DNA of 64,000 bases, taken from Silanimonas sp. (GTDB taxonomy: Bacteria > Pseudomonadota > Gammaproteobacteria > Xanthomonadales > Xanthomonadaceae). The translations under genes were made by a program, and so were the position numbers. The notes under the pieces were generated by a model. That model searched no databases. It had not been told where the DNA came from and saw only the letters and a program-made list of their open reading frames with translations. The stretch is from positions 62,001-126,000 of the forward strand of contig NZ_JAPZQK010000010.1 of NCBI RefSeq assembly GCF_027530345.1, read 5' to 3'. Below, one piece after another: positions 10,659 through 24,375 of the stretch (position 1 is its first letter; each line of letters opens with the position of its first letter).

Positions 10659-12175
10659 TCACACCCCGCTCAAGCCCCACGGCCCGCGGCCGCTCGTCGC
10701 AGTGATCAGGCCGAGCACGCGTTTGGCCTCGTCGTCGACCATCGGCCACGTGAAGCGCCAGCTCCAGTTGTGGTCGCCCATCGTGCCGGGGATGTTCATG
10801 CGATGCGCGGCGTCGAGGCCGAGCACATCCTGCAGCGGGAACACGGCGAAGTTCGCGACTGAGTTCGCGCAGGCGCGGACCATCGCCCAGTGGATGTCGT
10901 GTTCCGAGGCCGGCAGGTAGCTGCCGGCGAACTGGCGCTCGCGCGGCGTCGCGCTGTTCCACCAGCCGCGCACGGTGTCGTTGTCGTGCGTGCCGGTGTA
11001 GGCCACGCGCGCCCGCTCGCTGTTGTGCGGAAGGAAGGGGTCGGTGGCGTCGCCGCCGAAGGCGAACTGCAGGATCGTCATGCCGGGGAAGCCGCAGCCG
11101 TCGCGCAGTTCGATGACGTCGGGCGTGATCAGGCCGAGGTCTTCAGCAACGATGGGCAATGGGCCGAGCGCTTTCTCGATGGCATCGAACAGCGCCTTGC
11201 CGGGGCCGGGTACCCACTGGCCTTCTTCAGCCGTGGGGCAGCTCGCGGGGATCTCGTAGTAGCCAGCGAAACCGCGGAAGTGGTCGATGCGGAACACGTC
11301 GGCAAGGCCGAGCGCGCGGCGCACGCGGTCACTCCACCACGCGAAGTCTTCCTTCGCCATGCGGTCCCAGCGGTACAGCGGGTTGCCCCAGCGCTGGCCG
11401 GTCGGTGCCATCGCGTCGGGCGGGCAGCCGGCCACGGCCGTGGGCTGGCCGTCGCTGTCGAGTTGATACAAATCCGGGCGCGCCCAGCAGTCGGCGCTGT
11501 GGTGCGCGATGTAGATCGGCAGGTCGCCCATCACCGCGATGCCGCGCTCGTTGGCGTAGCCCTTCAGCGCCGCAGCCTGCGTGTCGAAGCACCACTGCAC
11601 CCAGGTCCAGTAGCCGATCTCGGCGGCGTGTTCGATGCGCGCGGCGGCCAATGCCTTCGGGTCGCGGTCGCGCAGCGCCGGCGCCCAGGTCCACCACGGC
11701 ATGCCGCCGTGCGCGGTCTCCAGCGCCATGAACAGCGCGTAGTCGTCGAGCCAGTAAGCCTCCTGCTGCGCCCACGCGGCCTTGGCGGCGCGCTCGGCCG
11801 GCGCGTTCTTCGCGAGATAGCCGGCATAGGCCGCGCGCAGTTGCGCGTTGCGCCAATCGACGACCTTGCCGAAGTCGACCTTGTGCGCCGCGAAGCCGCC
11901 TTCGGGCAGCGTCGGCGCCTTGAGCCAGCCGTTCGCGACCAGGCCTTCGAGGGCGATCATCAGCGGGCTGCCGGCGAAGGCCGACACGCTCTGGTAGGGC
12001 GAATTGCCGGGACCGATCGGGTTCACCGGCAGCCATTGCCAGATCGTCTGGCCGGCGTCCTTCAGCCAGTCGACGAACCGGAACGCGTCCGGGCCGAAGT
12101 CGCCGATGCCGTGCGGGCCGGGCAGGGAAGTGACATGCAGGAGCACGCCGGCGGCGCGCTGGTCGAGGTTGAACA

Positions 12176-12176
<1 letters not shown>
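10659..12176 (-). CDS. malQ: 4-alpha-glucanotransferase (amylomaltase)
   Basis: A cytoplasmic GH77 enzyme of 505 residues, standard for bacterial amylomaltases. It transfers glucan chains between maltodextrins with release of glucose. The opening AGVLLHVTSLPGPHGIGDFG is diagnostic. The catalytic nucleophile lies in FRIDHFRG, the acid/base glutamate in VAEDLG and the third acid in GTHDNDT. The ATG overlaps the glgX stop (TGATG), so it is the last gene of the glgP-glgB-glgX-malQ operon. Confidence 0.97.
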
Positions 12177-14340
<2,164 letters not shown>

Positions 14341-14344
<4 letters not shown>

Positions 14345-16567
14345 GCCGGGCGCAGCACCACGGTGGCCAGTGGCGGCAAGGTCAGGGTGAGCCCACCGTC
14401 CTTCGCTTTCAGCACGCCGCCGCCATTGCCGAGGTCGCTGCCGCCGTAGTGGCGCGAGTCGGTGTTCAGGGCCTCGCGCCACGACTTCGCCGCGCCCTTC
14501 GGCAACGGCAGGCGATAGCCCTCGCGGGGCACGGGGGTGAAGTTGCAGGCCACGATCGCCAGATCACCGGCGCCGTCGCGACGTAGCCAGGCGTAGACGC
14601 TCTGCTCGCGGTCGTCGCCGACCAGCCATTCGAAACCGGCGGCCTCGCCATCGAGCGCATGCAGGGCCGGGGCCTCGCGGTAGAGGGCATTGAGGTCGCG
14701 CACGAGGTCGCGCACGCCGGCGTGGTGCGGGTACTGCAACAGGTGCCAGGGCAGCGGTTCGGCATCGCGCCATTCGTCGCCTTGGGCGAACTCCTGGCCC
14801 ATGAACAGCAGCTTCTTGCCCGGGTGCCCCCACATGAAGCCGTAGTAGGCGCGCAGGTTGGCGAAGCGCTGCCACTCGTCGCCGGGGCAGCGGCCGAGGA
14901 TCGAGCCCTTGCCGTGCACGACTTCGTCGTGGGACAGCGGCAGCATGAAGTTCTCGCTGAAGGCGTACACGAGGCCGAAGCTCATCCGGTCGTGGTGCCA
15001 GCGCCGATGCACGGGCTCTTCCTGCAGGTAGCGCAGCGTGTCGTTCATCCACCCCATGTTCCACTTGAAGTGGAAGCCGAGCCCCCCGGCGTGCACCGGC
15101 GCCGATACCCCGGGGAAGCTCGTGGACTCTTCGGCCAGCGTGATGGCGCCGGGGCATTCGCGGCCGATCGTCGTGTTGATGTGCTTCAGCAGCGCGATGG
15201 CTTCGAGGTTCTCGCGGCCGCCGTGCACGTTGGGGATCCACTCGCCGGCGTTGCGGGAGTAGTCGCGGTAAAGCATCGACGCCACCGCATCCACGCGCAG
15301 GCCGTCCACGCCCCAATGCTCCAGCCAGTGCAGCGCGCTGCCGGTGAGGAAGCTCACCACCTCGTTGCGGCCAAAGTTCGGGATCAGCGTGCCCCAGTCG
15401 CGGTGCTCGCCTTCGCGCGGGTCGGCGTACTCGTAGAGCGCGGTGCCGTCGAAGCGGCCGAGGCCGTGGGCGTCACGCGGGAAGTGCGCGGGCACCCAAT
15501 CCAGGATCACGCCGAGGTCGGCCGCGTGGCAGGCGGCGACGAAGCGGCCGAAGCCCTCGGGTTCGCCGAAGCGCGCCGTCGGCGCGAACAGGCCGAGCGT
15601 CTGGTAGCCCCAGCTGCCGTCGAAGGGATGCTCGGTGATCGGCAGCAGTTCGACGTGGGTGAAGCCGAGCGCCGCCGCGTAGCCGGGCAGCACCGCGGCC
15701 AGCGCATCCCAGTGCGGGAAGCCGGTGCGTGCGCTGTGCTCGGCGCAGGCAGGGCGTTCGGCGGTCGCCGTGGCGAGGTCGGGGTGCGCCCAGGAGGCGA
15801 GGTGCACCTCGTAGGTGCTGATCGGCACGCCACGATGGTTGCGTGCGGCGCGGTTGGCCGGCAGGGGCGTGTCGGCGCGCGGCGCGGCCACGCGGCTGGC
15901 ATTGCCGGGGCGCAGCTCGCTGGCGAACGCGTAGGGGTCGGCCTTGGCCGGCAACAGGCTGCCGTTGGCGTCGACCAGCTCGTACTTGTACAGGTCGCCC
16001 GGCGCGGCATGCGGCACGAACAGCTCCCACACGCCCGCGGTGTGGCGCAGGCGCATCGGGTGGCGGCGGCCGTCCCAGCCGTTGAAGTCGCCAACCACGG
16101 AAACGCGCCGCGCGTTCGGTGCCCAGACGGCGAAACGCACGCCGGCCACGCCGTCGATGCTCAGCGCATGCGCGCCGAGGAAGCGCTGCGGCCGGGTGTG
16201 GTGGCCTTCGTGGAAGGCGCGCAGTTCGTCGTCGCTGATCTGCGGGCCGAAGGCATAGGCGTCCGCGTAGGTGCCGTCGTCGCCATTGGCCCAGCGCACG
16301 CGCAGGCGGTAGTCGAAACGCTGCTTGCGGCGCGGGATGCGGCCTTCGAACAGCGGCGTGACCAGGCTCTCGCCCGCCGACAGCCCGAGGGCGCGCGGCG
16401 CCAGCGTCGCGACGGCCTTGCCGGTCGCAGCATCGAGCACGTCGACCGCGTCGGCACCGGGCAGCAGGGCGCGCAGCCAGAGCGCGCCGGCCGTATCGGC
16501 GTGGAGGCCGAGCACGGCGAAGGGATCGGCGTGGCGCGCCGCGAGCAAGGCCGCGACGGCGCCGGGG

Positions 16568-16575
<8 letters not shown>
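14341..16575 (-). CDS. glgB: 1,4-alpha-glucan branching enzyme GlgB
   Basis: A 744-residue GH13 enzyme that makes alpha-1,6 branches in glycogen. The N-terminus holds two carbohydrate-binding beta-sandwich modules: about residues 1-110 with [11 protein letters not shown], then the CBM48 phrase [20 protein letters not shown]. The barrel has region [13 protein letters not shown], region [14 protein letters not shown] with the nucleophile Asp, region [10 protein letters not shown] and region [16 protein letters not shown]. The start lies 8 bases inside the end of glgP and ends overlapping glgX, indicating translational coupling. Confidence 0.97.
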
Positions 16576-19063
<2,488 letters not shown>

Positions 19064-19103
19064 CCGCGGGAGCTTAAGACCCGCGTCCGCGTTGGGGCGG
19101 GCG

Positions 19104-19117
19104 TGAAAACGTATTCA
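19104..19117. promoter_or_regulatory. Palindromic operator, glgP promoter copy
   Basis: The sequence TGAAAACGTATTCA matches the palindrome TGAATAC-GTATTCA with one mismatch. It lies in the 80-base gap between glgP and the 3' end of pulA, so it can only serve the glgP operon. The CG-centred inverted repeat is typical of LacI-family operators. Confidence 0.65.
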
Positions 19118-19143
19118 TGGGCGCGGGCACGACGGCGTGTCGA

Positions 19144-21873
19144 TCAACGCACGAAAACCGCGACGCTGCGTCCCGGCACCGAGACCCGTCCGTCGGCGCC
19201 AAGCGTGCCCTCGGCGAGACCGTCGAGGGCGGGGTGCAGCGCCCAGCTGCCGCCGCCTGTCGCCGCCACCGTTGCCGTGCGCGGGCGCGGGTCGGTGTTG
19301 AGCACATAGACAAGCTGTCGGCCGTGCGCCGGATGCGTGGCTGGCAGCGCGCGGCCGTCGAGATGCCCGATGACGAGACCGGGTTCGCCGTCCACCGGGA
19401 CGAAGCGCAGCGCGGCCTGCACGGCATCGGTCGTTGCCAGCCGCAGCAGGGGCTCGTCGCGGCGCAGGCGCAGCAGGGCCTGCGTCCAGGTGTTCACGAA
19501 GGCGGCGTCTTCGGCGCGCGGGGCGATGTCCGGCGCGCGCTCGAGGACCACGCGCATTTGCGGCCAGCTGTCTTCGTTGTCCCAGGCCGGCGGCAGGCCG
19601 ATGCCGAAGGTGCTGCGTTCACCGGTCCAATCGACGACGTTGAACGCATCGCCGGAGTTGTAGCTGTTGCGGTCCAGCGACTTGCTGCGCATCACCTCCT
19701 GCCCGGCGTGCAGGTAGGCCACGCCTTGCGCAAGCAACACCAGCGCGTTGCCCAGCACCTGCACGCGCGCCCGGTCATGGCGCGTGGTCTCCAGCGGGAG
19801 GCGCAGGGCGTTGCTGTCGAACAGCGTGAGGTTGTCGTGGTTCTCGGTGTAGTTGACGACCTCGTCCGGCTGGCTGGCATAGCCGGCAGGGCCGCTGCCG
19901 TAGCGGATGTCGCGCAGCGGCTTCACCACGCCGTCGGCGTCGAAGGTCTCGACATCGACGAGCGTGCCCGCGAGGCCGACACGGATCAGCGCCTCGGCAC
20001 GGCGCAGTTCCGCTTCGGTCTCCGCCTTCGGGCGTGCGGCGTTCGCCGCGTTCGGCGCGTGGTGGAGGCCGGAGAGCCAGCCCTGCGCGTTCAGCGCCTC
20101 GCCTCGGTCACCGGCGCGGCCGCCGCGAGCCGCGTCGCGCATCCGGTCGCTGAAGGTGGCGATGCCGGTGCCGTTCAACACGCCCTGCGTGGCTTGCGGG
20201 AAGCGGGCCCCGTCCGCGACTTCGCCGAAGTTCCAGCCCTCGCCCAGCAGGTGGATGCGGCGACCGGTGGCTGCGTCGACGGCGCGCTGCAGGTCGAGCA
20301 TTGCCGCCTTGGGCTGGTGGCCCATCAGGTCGAAGCGGAAGGAATCGATGCGGTAGTCGCGCGCCCAGATCACCGCCGATTCGATCATCAGCTTGGCCAT
20401 CATCGTGGCCTCGGTGGCGGTGTTCGGGCAGCAGGTCGAAGTTTCGACCTCGCCTTGCGCGTTCAGCCGGTGGTAGTAGCCGGGCACCACGCGGTCGAGC
20501 ACCGACTGCCGGTCCTGGCCGCTCGCCATCGTGTGGTTGTAGACGACATCGAGCCCCACGCGAAGGCCAGCTTGGTGCAGCGCCTGGACCATCGTGCGGA
20601 ATTCGCGTACCCGCGTGGCGGCCTCGTCGGGCGCCGTGCTGTAGCTGCCCTCGGGCACGTTGAAGTGCCAAGGGTCATAGCCCCAGTTGTAGCAGTCACG
20701 CTCGCGCACGGCGCCGATCGCGGCCTGCACGCCTTCGCCGGCCGGGCCTTCGCCGTCCGGAAGCTTGGGCCGCGCGCAATCGCGCTCGGGAACGGAGGCG
20801 AGATCGTAGGTGGGCAGCAGGTGCACATCGGTGAGACCGGCGCCGGCCAGTGCTCGCAGATGCCTCATACCCGCGGTGTCGTCGTGGGTGAAGGCGAGGT
20901 AGGTGCCGCGATGCGCCTCGGGCACCGTCGTGTCGTCGCGCGAGAAATCGCGGACGTGGAGTTCGTAGACGACGAGGTCGGTGTTGCCCTGCACGGTGTC
21001 CGGGCGGCGGTCGTTGGCCCAGCCCTCCGGTTTCGTCGCCGGGTCGTCGAGATCGAGCACGACGGACGCCTGCGAATCCGCATTGAGGCCGAGCGCATAC
21101 GGATCGGTAACGCGGTTGCGCACAAGACCGACGCCCGGCACGAGGACGTCGACGAGGAAGGCATAGCGACGCCCGCGCAGGTCGGCGGGGACGGTGTGCG
21201 TCCACACGCCGCTGGCGGGTTCGGCACGCATCAGCGGCGCATCAATGGTGGGCGTGGCATCGGCGGTCGACGCCTCGGTGGCGCCGAACAAGCAGAGCGA
21301 CACGTTCGTGGCCGTCGGGGCCCACAGCGCGAAGCGCGTCGCGCCCGCGTCGATTGTCGCGCCGAGCATGGCGTCCTTCGCCTTCGGCGCGAACACGGCA
21401 TCCAGTGCCCCCGCGTTCTGCAGGCCGGTGGCGTCGAGCACGCGGCCGTCGGCGTCGAGCGCCGCGACGACCAGCGTTTCGCGCCAAGCGTCCGTCGGCA
21501 GCGGTTCGGCGAGTTCGAACGTGCTGCCGGGCACGTGGCTGAAGCGGGCGTCGGTGTGTTCAAGGCGGATCGGTGCCAATGCATGCCGGATCGCGTGGCC
21601 TTCCGGCGCGGCACCGGGAACGAGTCGAAGCTGCGGGCTCGGCGCGCGCAGCAGCACGACCGAGGAAGCCTCCGCCGGCGCGGCCCAGCGCAGTTGCGTG
21701 GCATCGAGCCAGGCCGCGCGCTGGTGCGCGGGCAGCGCGTCCGACCAGGGATGGATCACGGTGCTGCCGGCGTGCACCGCACATTCGGCGGGACGCGTGT
21801 CCGGCGGCGGCATCGCGTGGGCCGGGCTCGCGGCGAGGACAAGGGCGACGAAGGCGGTGGTGCGGAGCAGCAT
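19144..21873 (-). CDS. pulA: Exported type I pullulanase-like alpha-1,6-glucosidase (GH13)
   Basis: A 909-residue protein with a clear signal peptide (MLLRTTAFVALVLAASPAHA), so active in periplasm or outside. After N-terminal beta-sandwich modules, a CBM48-like unit contains F-A-L-W-A-P-T-A. The pullulanase signature YNWGYDP is present in CYNWGYDPWHFNVPEGSY. The barrel shows region I GLDVVYNHT, region II SFRFDLMGH, region III LLGEGWNFG, region IV VNYTENHDN. It would cut alpha-1,6 bonds in starch, pullulan or glycogen fragments. An in-frame ATG at 21903 is a possible earlier start. It is divergent from the GH133 gene, with a shared palindrome at 21942. Confidence 0.93.
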   Translation of the reverse strand: MLLRTTAFVALVLAASPAHAMPPPDTRPAECAVHAGSTVIHPWSDALPAHQRAAWLDATQLRWAAPAEASSVVLLRAPSPQLRLVPGAAPEGHAIRHALAPIRLEHTDARFSHVPGSTFELAEPLPTDAWRETLVVAALDADGRVLDATGLQNAGALDAVFAPKAKDAMLGATIDAGATRFALWAPTATNVSLCLFGATEASTADATPTIDAPLMRAEPASGVWTHTVPADLRGRRYAFLVDVLVPGVGLVRNRVTDPYALGLNADSQASVVLDLDDPATKPEGWANDRRPDTVQGNTDLVVYELHVRDFSRDDTTVPEAHRGTYLAFTHDDTAGMRHLRALAGAGLTDVHLLPTYDLASVPERDCARPKLPDGEGPAGEGVQAAIGAVRERDCYNWGYDPWHFNVPEGSYSTAPDEAATRVREFRTMVQALHQAGLRVGLDVVYNHTMASGQDRQSVLDRVVPGYYHRLNAQGEVETSTCCPNTATEATMMAKLMIESAVIWARDYRIDSFRFDLMGHQPKAAMLDLQRAVDAATGRRIHLLGEGWNFGEVADGARFPQATQGVLNGTGIATFSDRMRDAARGGRAGDRGEALNAQGWLSGLHHAPNAANAARPKAETEAELRRAEALIRVGLAGTLVDVETFDADGVVKPLRDIRYGSGPAGYASQPDEVVNYTENHDNLTLFDSNALRLPLETTRHDRARVQVLGNALVLLAQGVAYLHAGQEVMRSKSLDRNSYNSGDAFNVVDWTGERSTFGIGLPPAWDNEDSWPQMRVVLERAPDIAPRAEDAAFVNTWTQALLRLRRDEPLLRLATTDAVQAALRFVPVDGEPGLVIGHLDGRALPATHPAHGRQLVYVLNTDPRPRTATVAATGGGSWALHPALDGLAEGTLGADGRVSVPGRSVAVFVR

Positions 21874-21941
21874 GCGGAGTCCGGCGATCGGGCGGCTTCG
21901 CATCCTAGGCCGTGCGCGTGCGGTGGGAGGGCCAATCGCGA

Positions 21942-21955
21942 TGCATACGTATGCG
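21942..21955. promoter_or_regulatory. Palindromic operator between pulA and the GH133 gene
   Basis: The sequence TGCATACGTATGCG is a perfect inverted repeat except for its last base. It lies almost centrally in the 144-base divergent region, 69 bases from the pulA start and 62 bases from the GH133 start, so one site could control both transcripts. Confidence 0.7.
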
Positions 21956-22017
21956 TGCGCCGCCCGGGTTCGGGACAGCCGCTACGCTCACTGCCAATTC
22001 GATGGAACGGTTTTCGC

Positions 22018-24375
22018 ATGCTGCGATGCATCACGCTGTTGGCGGTTTTTGGTTGTGTTGGTCTCGCCAATGCGACGTCGCCCTATTGCGCGCCGCAGGG
22101 CGACGCGCCGTCGCTGCGCTTGCACCCGGTGGGTGGGCCCGAAGGGCGCGGCCAACGCATCGTCGCCAGCGACCAGCATCGCGGCGACCTCGACGCGCGG
22201 GCCTTCGAATGGCTGGGCGGCACGGGCTATCGGATGCATGCGTGGTCGGGGCCGGGGGATCGGTCGTTGCTGCGCGGCTTTGCGGTCCTGGTCAACGGCC
22301 AGCTTCGCGATCGCAGGGAGGCCGAGAGCGACACGTTGCGGCTCTGGGGTCACGAGGTGCGCCATGCGGACGGCAGCATCGAGGCCGTGCAACTGCAGGC
22401 CGGACATCCCGCGTTGTCGATCTGTGCGGAAGCGCGCGATGGCCGCCGCGTGGCTCTGCTGCTGATGCTGGGGCCGGAGGCCGACGGGCACGCGTTCTCC
22501 ACCAACGTGCCGGTGCAGCGCCTCGAGGCCGATGACGCGCTGCGGCGTGCCGTGGGTGCGCCTGCGGAGATCGCCTTGGTCCTCGTCGAACCCGAGGTGC
22601 CGACCTCGACGCTCGCGGTGCATCTGGCCTTCGGCCGAACCCCGCCCGACGCGAACGCGACGATGGCCACGCTGCAGGGCGAGGCGGACCGGGGTTTCGG
22701 CGGGGATCTCTGGGCGGCCGGCATCGAACGCCGTCGCGCGGGCCTCGAATCGCTGCGCCTCCGAACGGGGGATGCGGCCTTCGATGACGCCTTCCGCTGG
22801 GCCATCGCCAGCAATGCCACCTTCCGCACCGACGAGTTCGGCCCGGGCCTCTGGGCCGGCCTGCCATGGTTCCGCGACAACTGGGGCCGCGACACCTTCA
22901 TCGCCCTGCCGGGCACCCATCTCGTCACCGGCGAGTTCGGGCGTGCCCAGGCCGTCATCGAGAACTTCACCCGATGGCAGAACCGCGCCGACGGCCCGGA
23001 AAAGGGGCGGGTGCCGAACCGCGTGGCTGCGGCGACCGACACGCTCTACAACACCGTCGATGGGACGCCGTGGCTGATCCGCGCCGCATGGGAGACAGCG
23101 CAGGCCAGCGGTGACGCCGCCGGATTGCCCGGGCTGCGGCGCCTGATCCGCGACTATGTGGCCGGTGCCGAGCCGCACCTCGACGACGAGGGGCTGCTGC
23201 GCCACGCCGAAGCCGACACCTGGATGGATGCCCGCATCCGCGGCGGTCGCGGCTGGTCGCCGCGCGGCGACCGTGCCATCGAGATCCAGGCCCTGTGGCA
23301 TGCGGTGCTGGTGATCGGTGCGGATCTGGCGACGCGCGAGGGCGACAGCGCCGAGGCCGAACGCTACGCCGCGATGGCGGCTCGCACGCGCACCGCGGTG
23401 TTGGCGCGCTTCTGGCGTGACGGCCGCTTGGCTGACCGCCTGCTGGCCGATGGCCGCGTCGATACCAGCGTGCGGCCGAACGCCTGGATGGCGGTCTCGG
23501 TGCCGCCGCTGCCGGAACGATTCCCCTTCCTGCCTTCCGACGTCGAACAGGCCGTCACGCGCGACACGGCCGCCGCGTTGCTGCTGCCGCGCGGGCCGCT
23601 GTCGCTCGCCCCCGACGACCCGCGCTTCCATCCGCGGCATGTCGATGACGCGCACCACCACAAGGACGCCGCGTACCACAACGGCACGGTTTGGCAGTGG
23701 ACGGCAGGCCCGGCGATCACGGCCCTGGCGCGGTTCCATCAGCAGGAAACGGCGTATCGCGTCACTCGCGAGCTCGCTCGGCAGATCCTCGAGGACGACG
23801 CGCCGGGGCATCTCGCGGAACTCGCCGACGCCACGCTAGAAGACGCCGGGCGCGTGCGCCCGTCCGGCACCTATGCGCAGAGCTGGAGCACGGCCGAGTT
23901 CGTCCGCAACGCCGTGCAGGATTACCTAGGCGTCCGCCCGCGTCTGCTCGATGGCGTGGTCGAGCTGAGCCCCGCGCTTCCGGCCGCTTGGACCGACATC
24001 GAGGCCGTGTTGCCGCTGGGCGATGGCGAACCGCTGCGCTTCAACGTGATCCAGCGCGAGGGCCGCCAACGCTGGACCTTCGCGGCGCGCGAACGGCCCC
24101 TGCGCCTGTCGCTCGGCGGCATGCTGGGGGGCCATGAACCTCGGGCCGTGACGCTGCGCGACGGCCCGCTCGTCATCGACTTGCCGATCCCGGAAGCCCC
24201 GGCGCCGTGGCCGCTCGCCGCCGAGCCCATGCCGCCCTCGGGCGGCTGGCCGGTACGGCAGGGCCGCGACGTGCTGGAACGCTTCATCGAATCCGGCGGC
24301 CTCGACCGCCATCCGCAACCGACGCGCGCGCAACTGCTCGCGCCGACCGACACCGAGCGCAAGGACACCCCATGA
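22018..24375 (+). CDS. Exported amylo-alpha-1,6-glucosidase-type debranching enzyme (GH133-like)
   Basis: A 785-residue protein. A signal peptide (MLRCITLLAVFGCVGLANA) makes it exported, unlike most GDE_C-type enzymes. The C-terminal (alpha/alpha)6 domain carries family phrases: GLPWFRDNWGRDTFIALPG, then DTWMDARIRGGRGWSPRGDR, then YHNGTVWQW. The N-terminal domain resembles the GDE N-terminal beta domain. Expected activity is hydrolysis of alpha-1,6-linked glucose in branched oligosaccharides. GGAACGG lies upstream of the ATG. The stop overlaps the GH31 gene start by 4 bases, so the two form an operon. Confidence 0.85.
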   Translation: MLRCITLLAVFGCVGLANATSPYCAPQGDAPSLRLHPVGGPEGRGQRIVASDQHRGDLDARAFEWLGGTGYRMHAWSGPGDRSLLRGFAVLVNGQLRDRREAESDTLRLWGHEVRHADGSIEAVQLQAGHPALSICAEARDGRRVALLLMLGPEADGHAFSTNVPVQRLEADDALRRAVGAPAEIALVLVEPEVPTSTLAVHLAFGRTPPDANATMATLQGEADRGFGGDLWAAGIERRRAGLESLRLRTGDAAFDDAFRWAIASNATFRTDEFGPGLWAGLPWFRDNWGRDTFIALPGTHLVTGEFGRAQAVIENFTRWQNRADGPEKGRVPNRVAAATDTLYNTVDGTPWLIRAAWETAQASGDAAGLPGLRRLIRDYVAGAEPHLDDEGLLRHAEADTWMDARIRGGRGWSPRGDRAIEIQALWHAVLVIGADLATREGDSAEAERYAAMAARTRTAVLARFWRDGRLADRLLADGRVDTSVRPNAWMAVSVPPLPERFPFLPSDVEQAVTRDTAAALLLPRGPLSLAPDDPRFHPRHVDDAHHHKDAAYHNGTVWQWTAGPAITALARFHQQETAYRVTRELARQILEDDAPGHLAELADATLEDAGRVRPSGTYAQSWSTAEFVRNAVQDYLGVRPRLLDGVVELSPALPAAWTDIEAVLPLGDGEPLRFNVIQREGRQRWTFAARERPLRLSLGGMLGGHEPRAVTLRDGPLVIDLPIPEAPAPWPLAAEPMPPSGGWPVRQGRDVLERFIESGGLDRHPQPTRAQLLAPTDTERKDTP

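Noticed and set aside
19117-22017. Open N-terminal extension of the GH133 gene across pulA
   Set aside because: It is antisense to pulA, and the product only becomes recognisable from the signal peptide at 22018.
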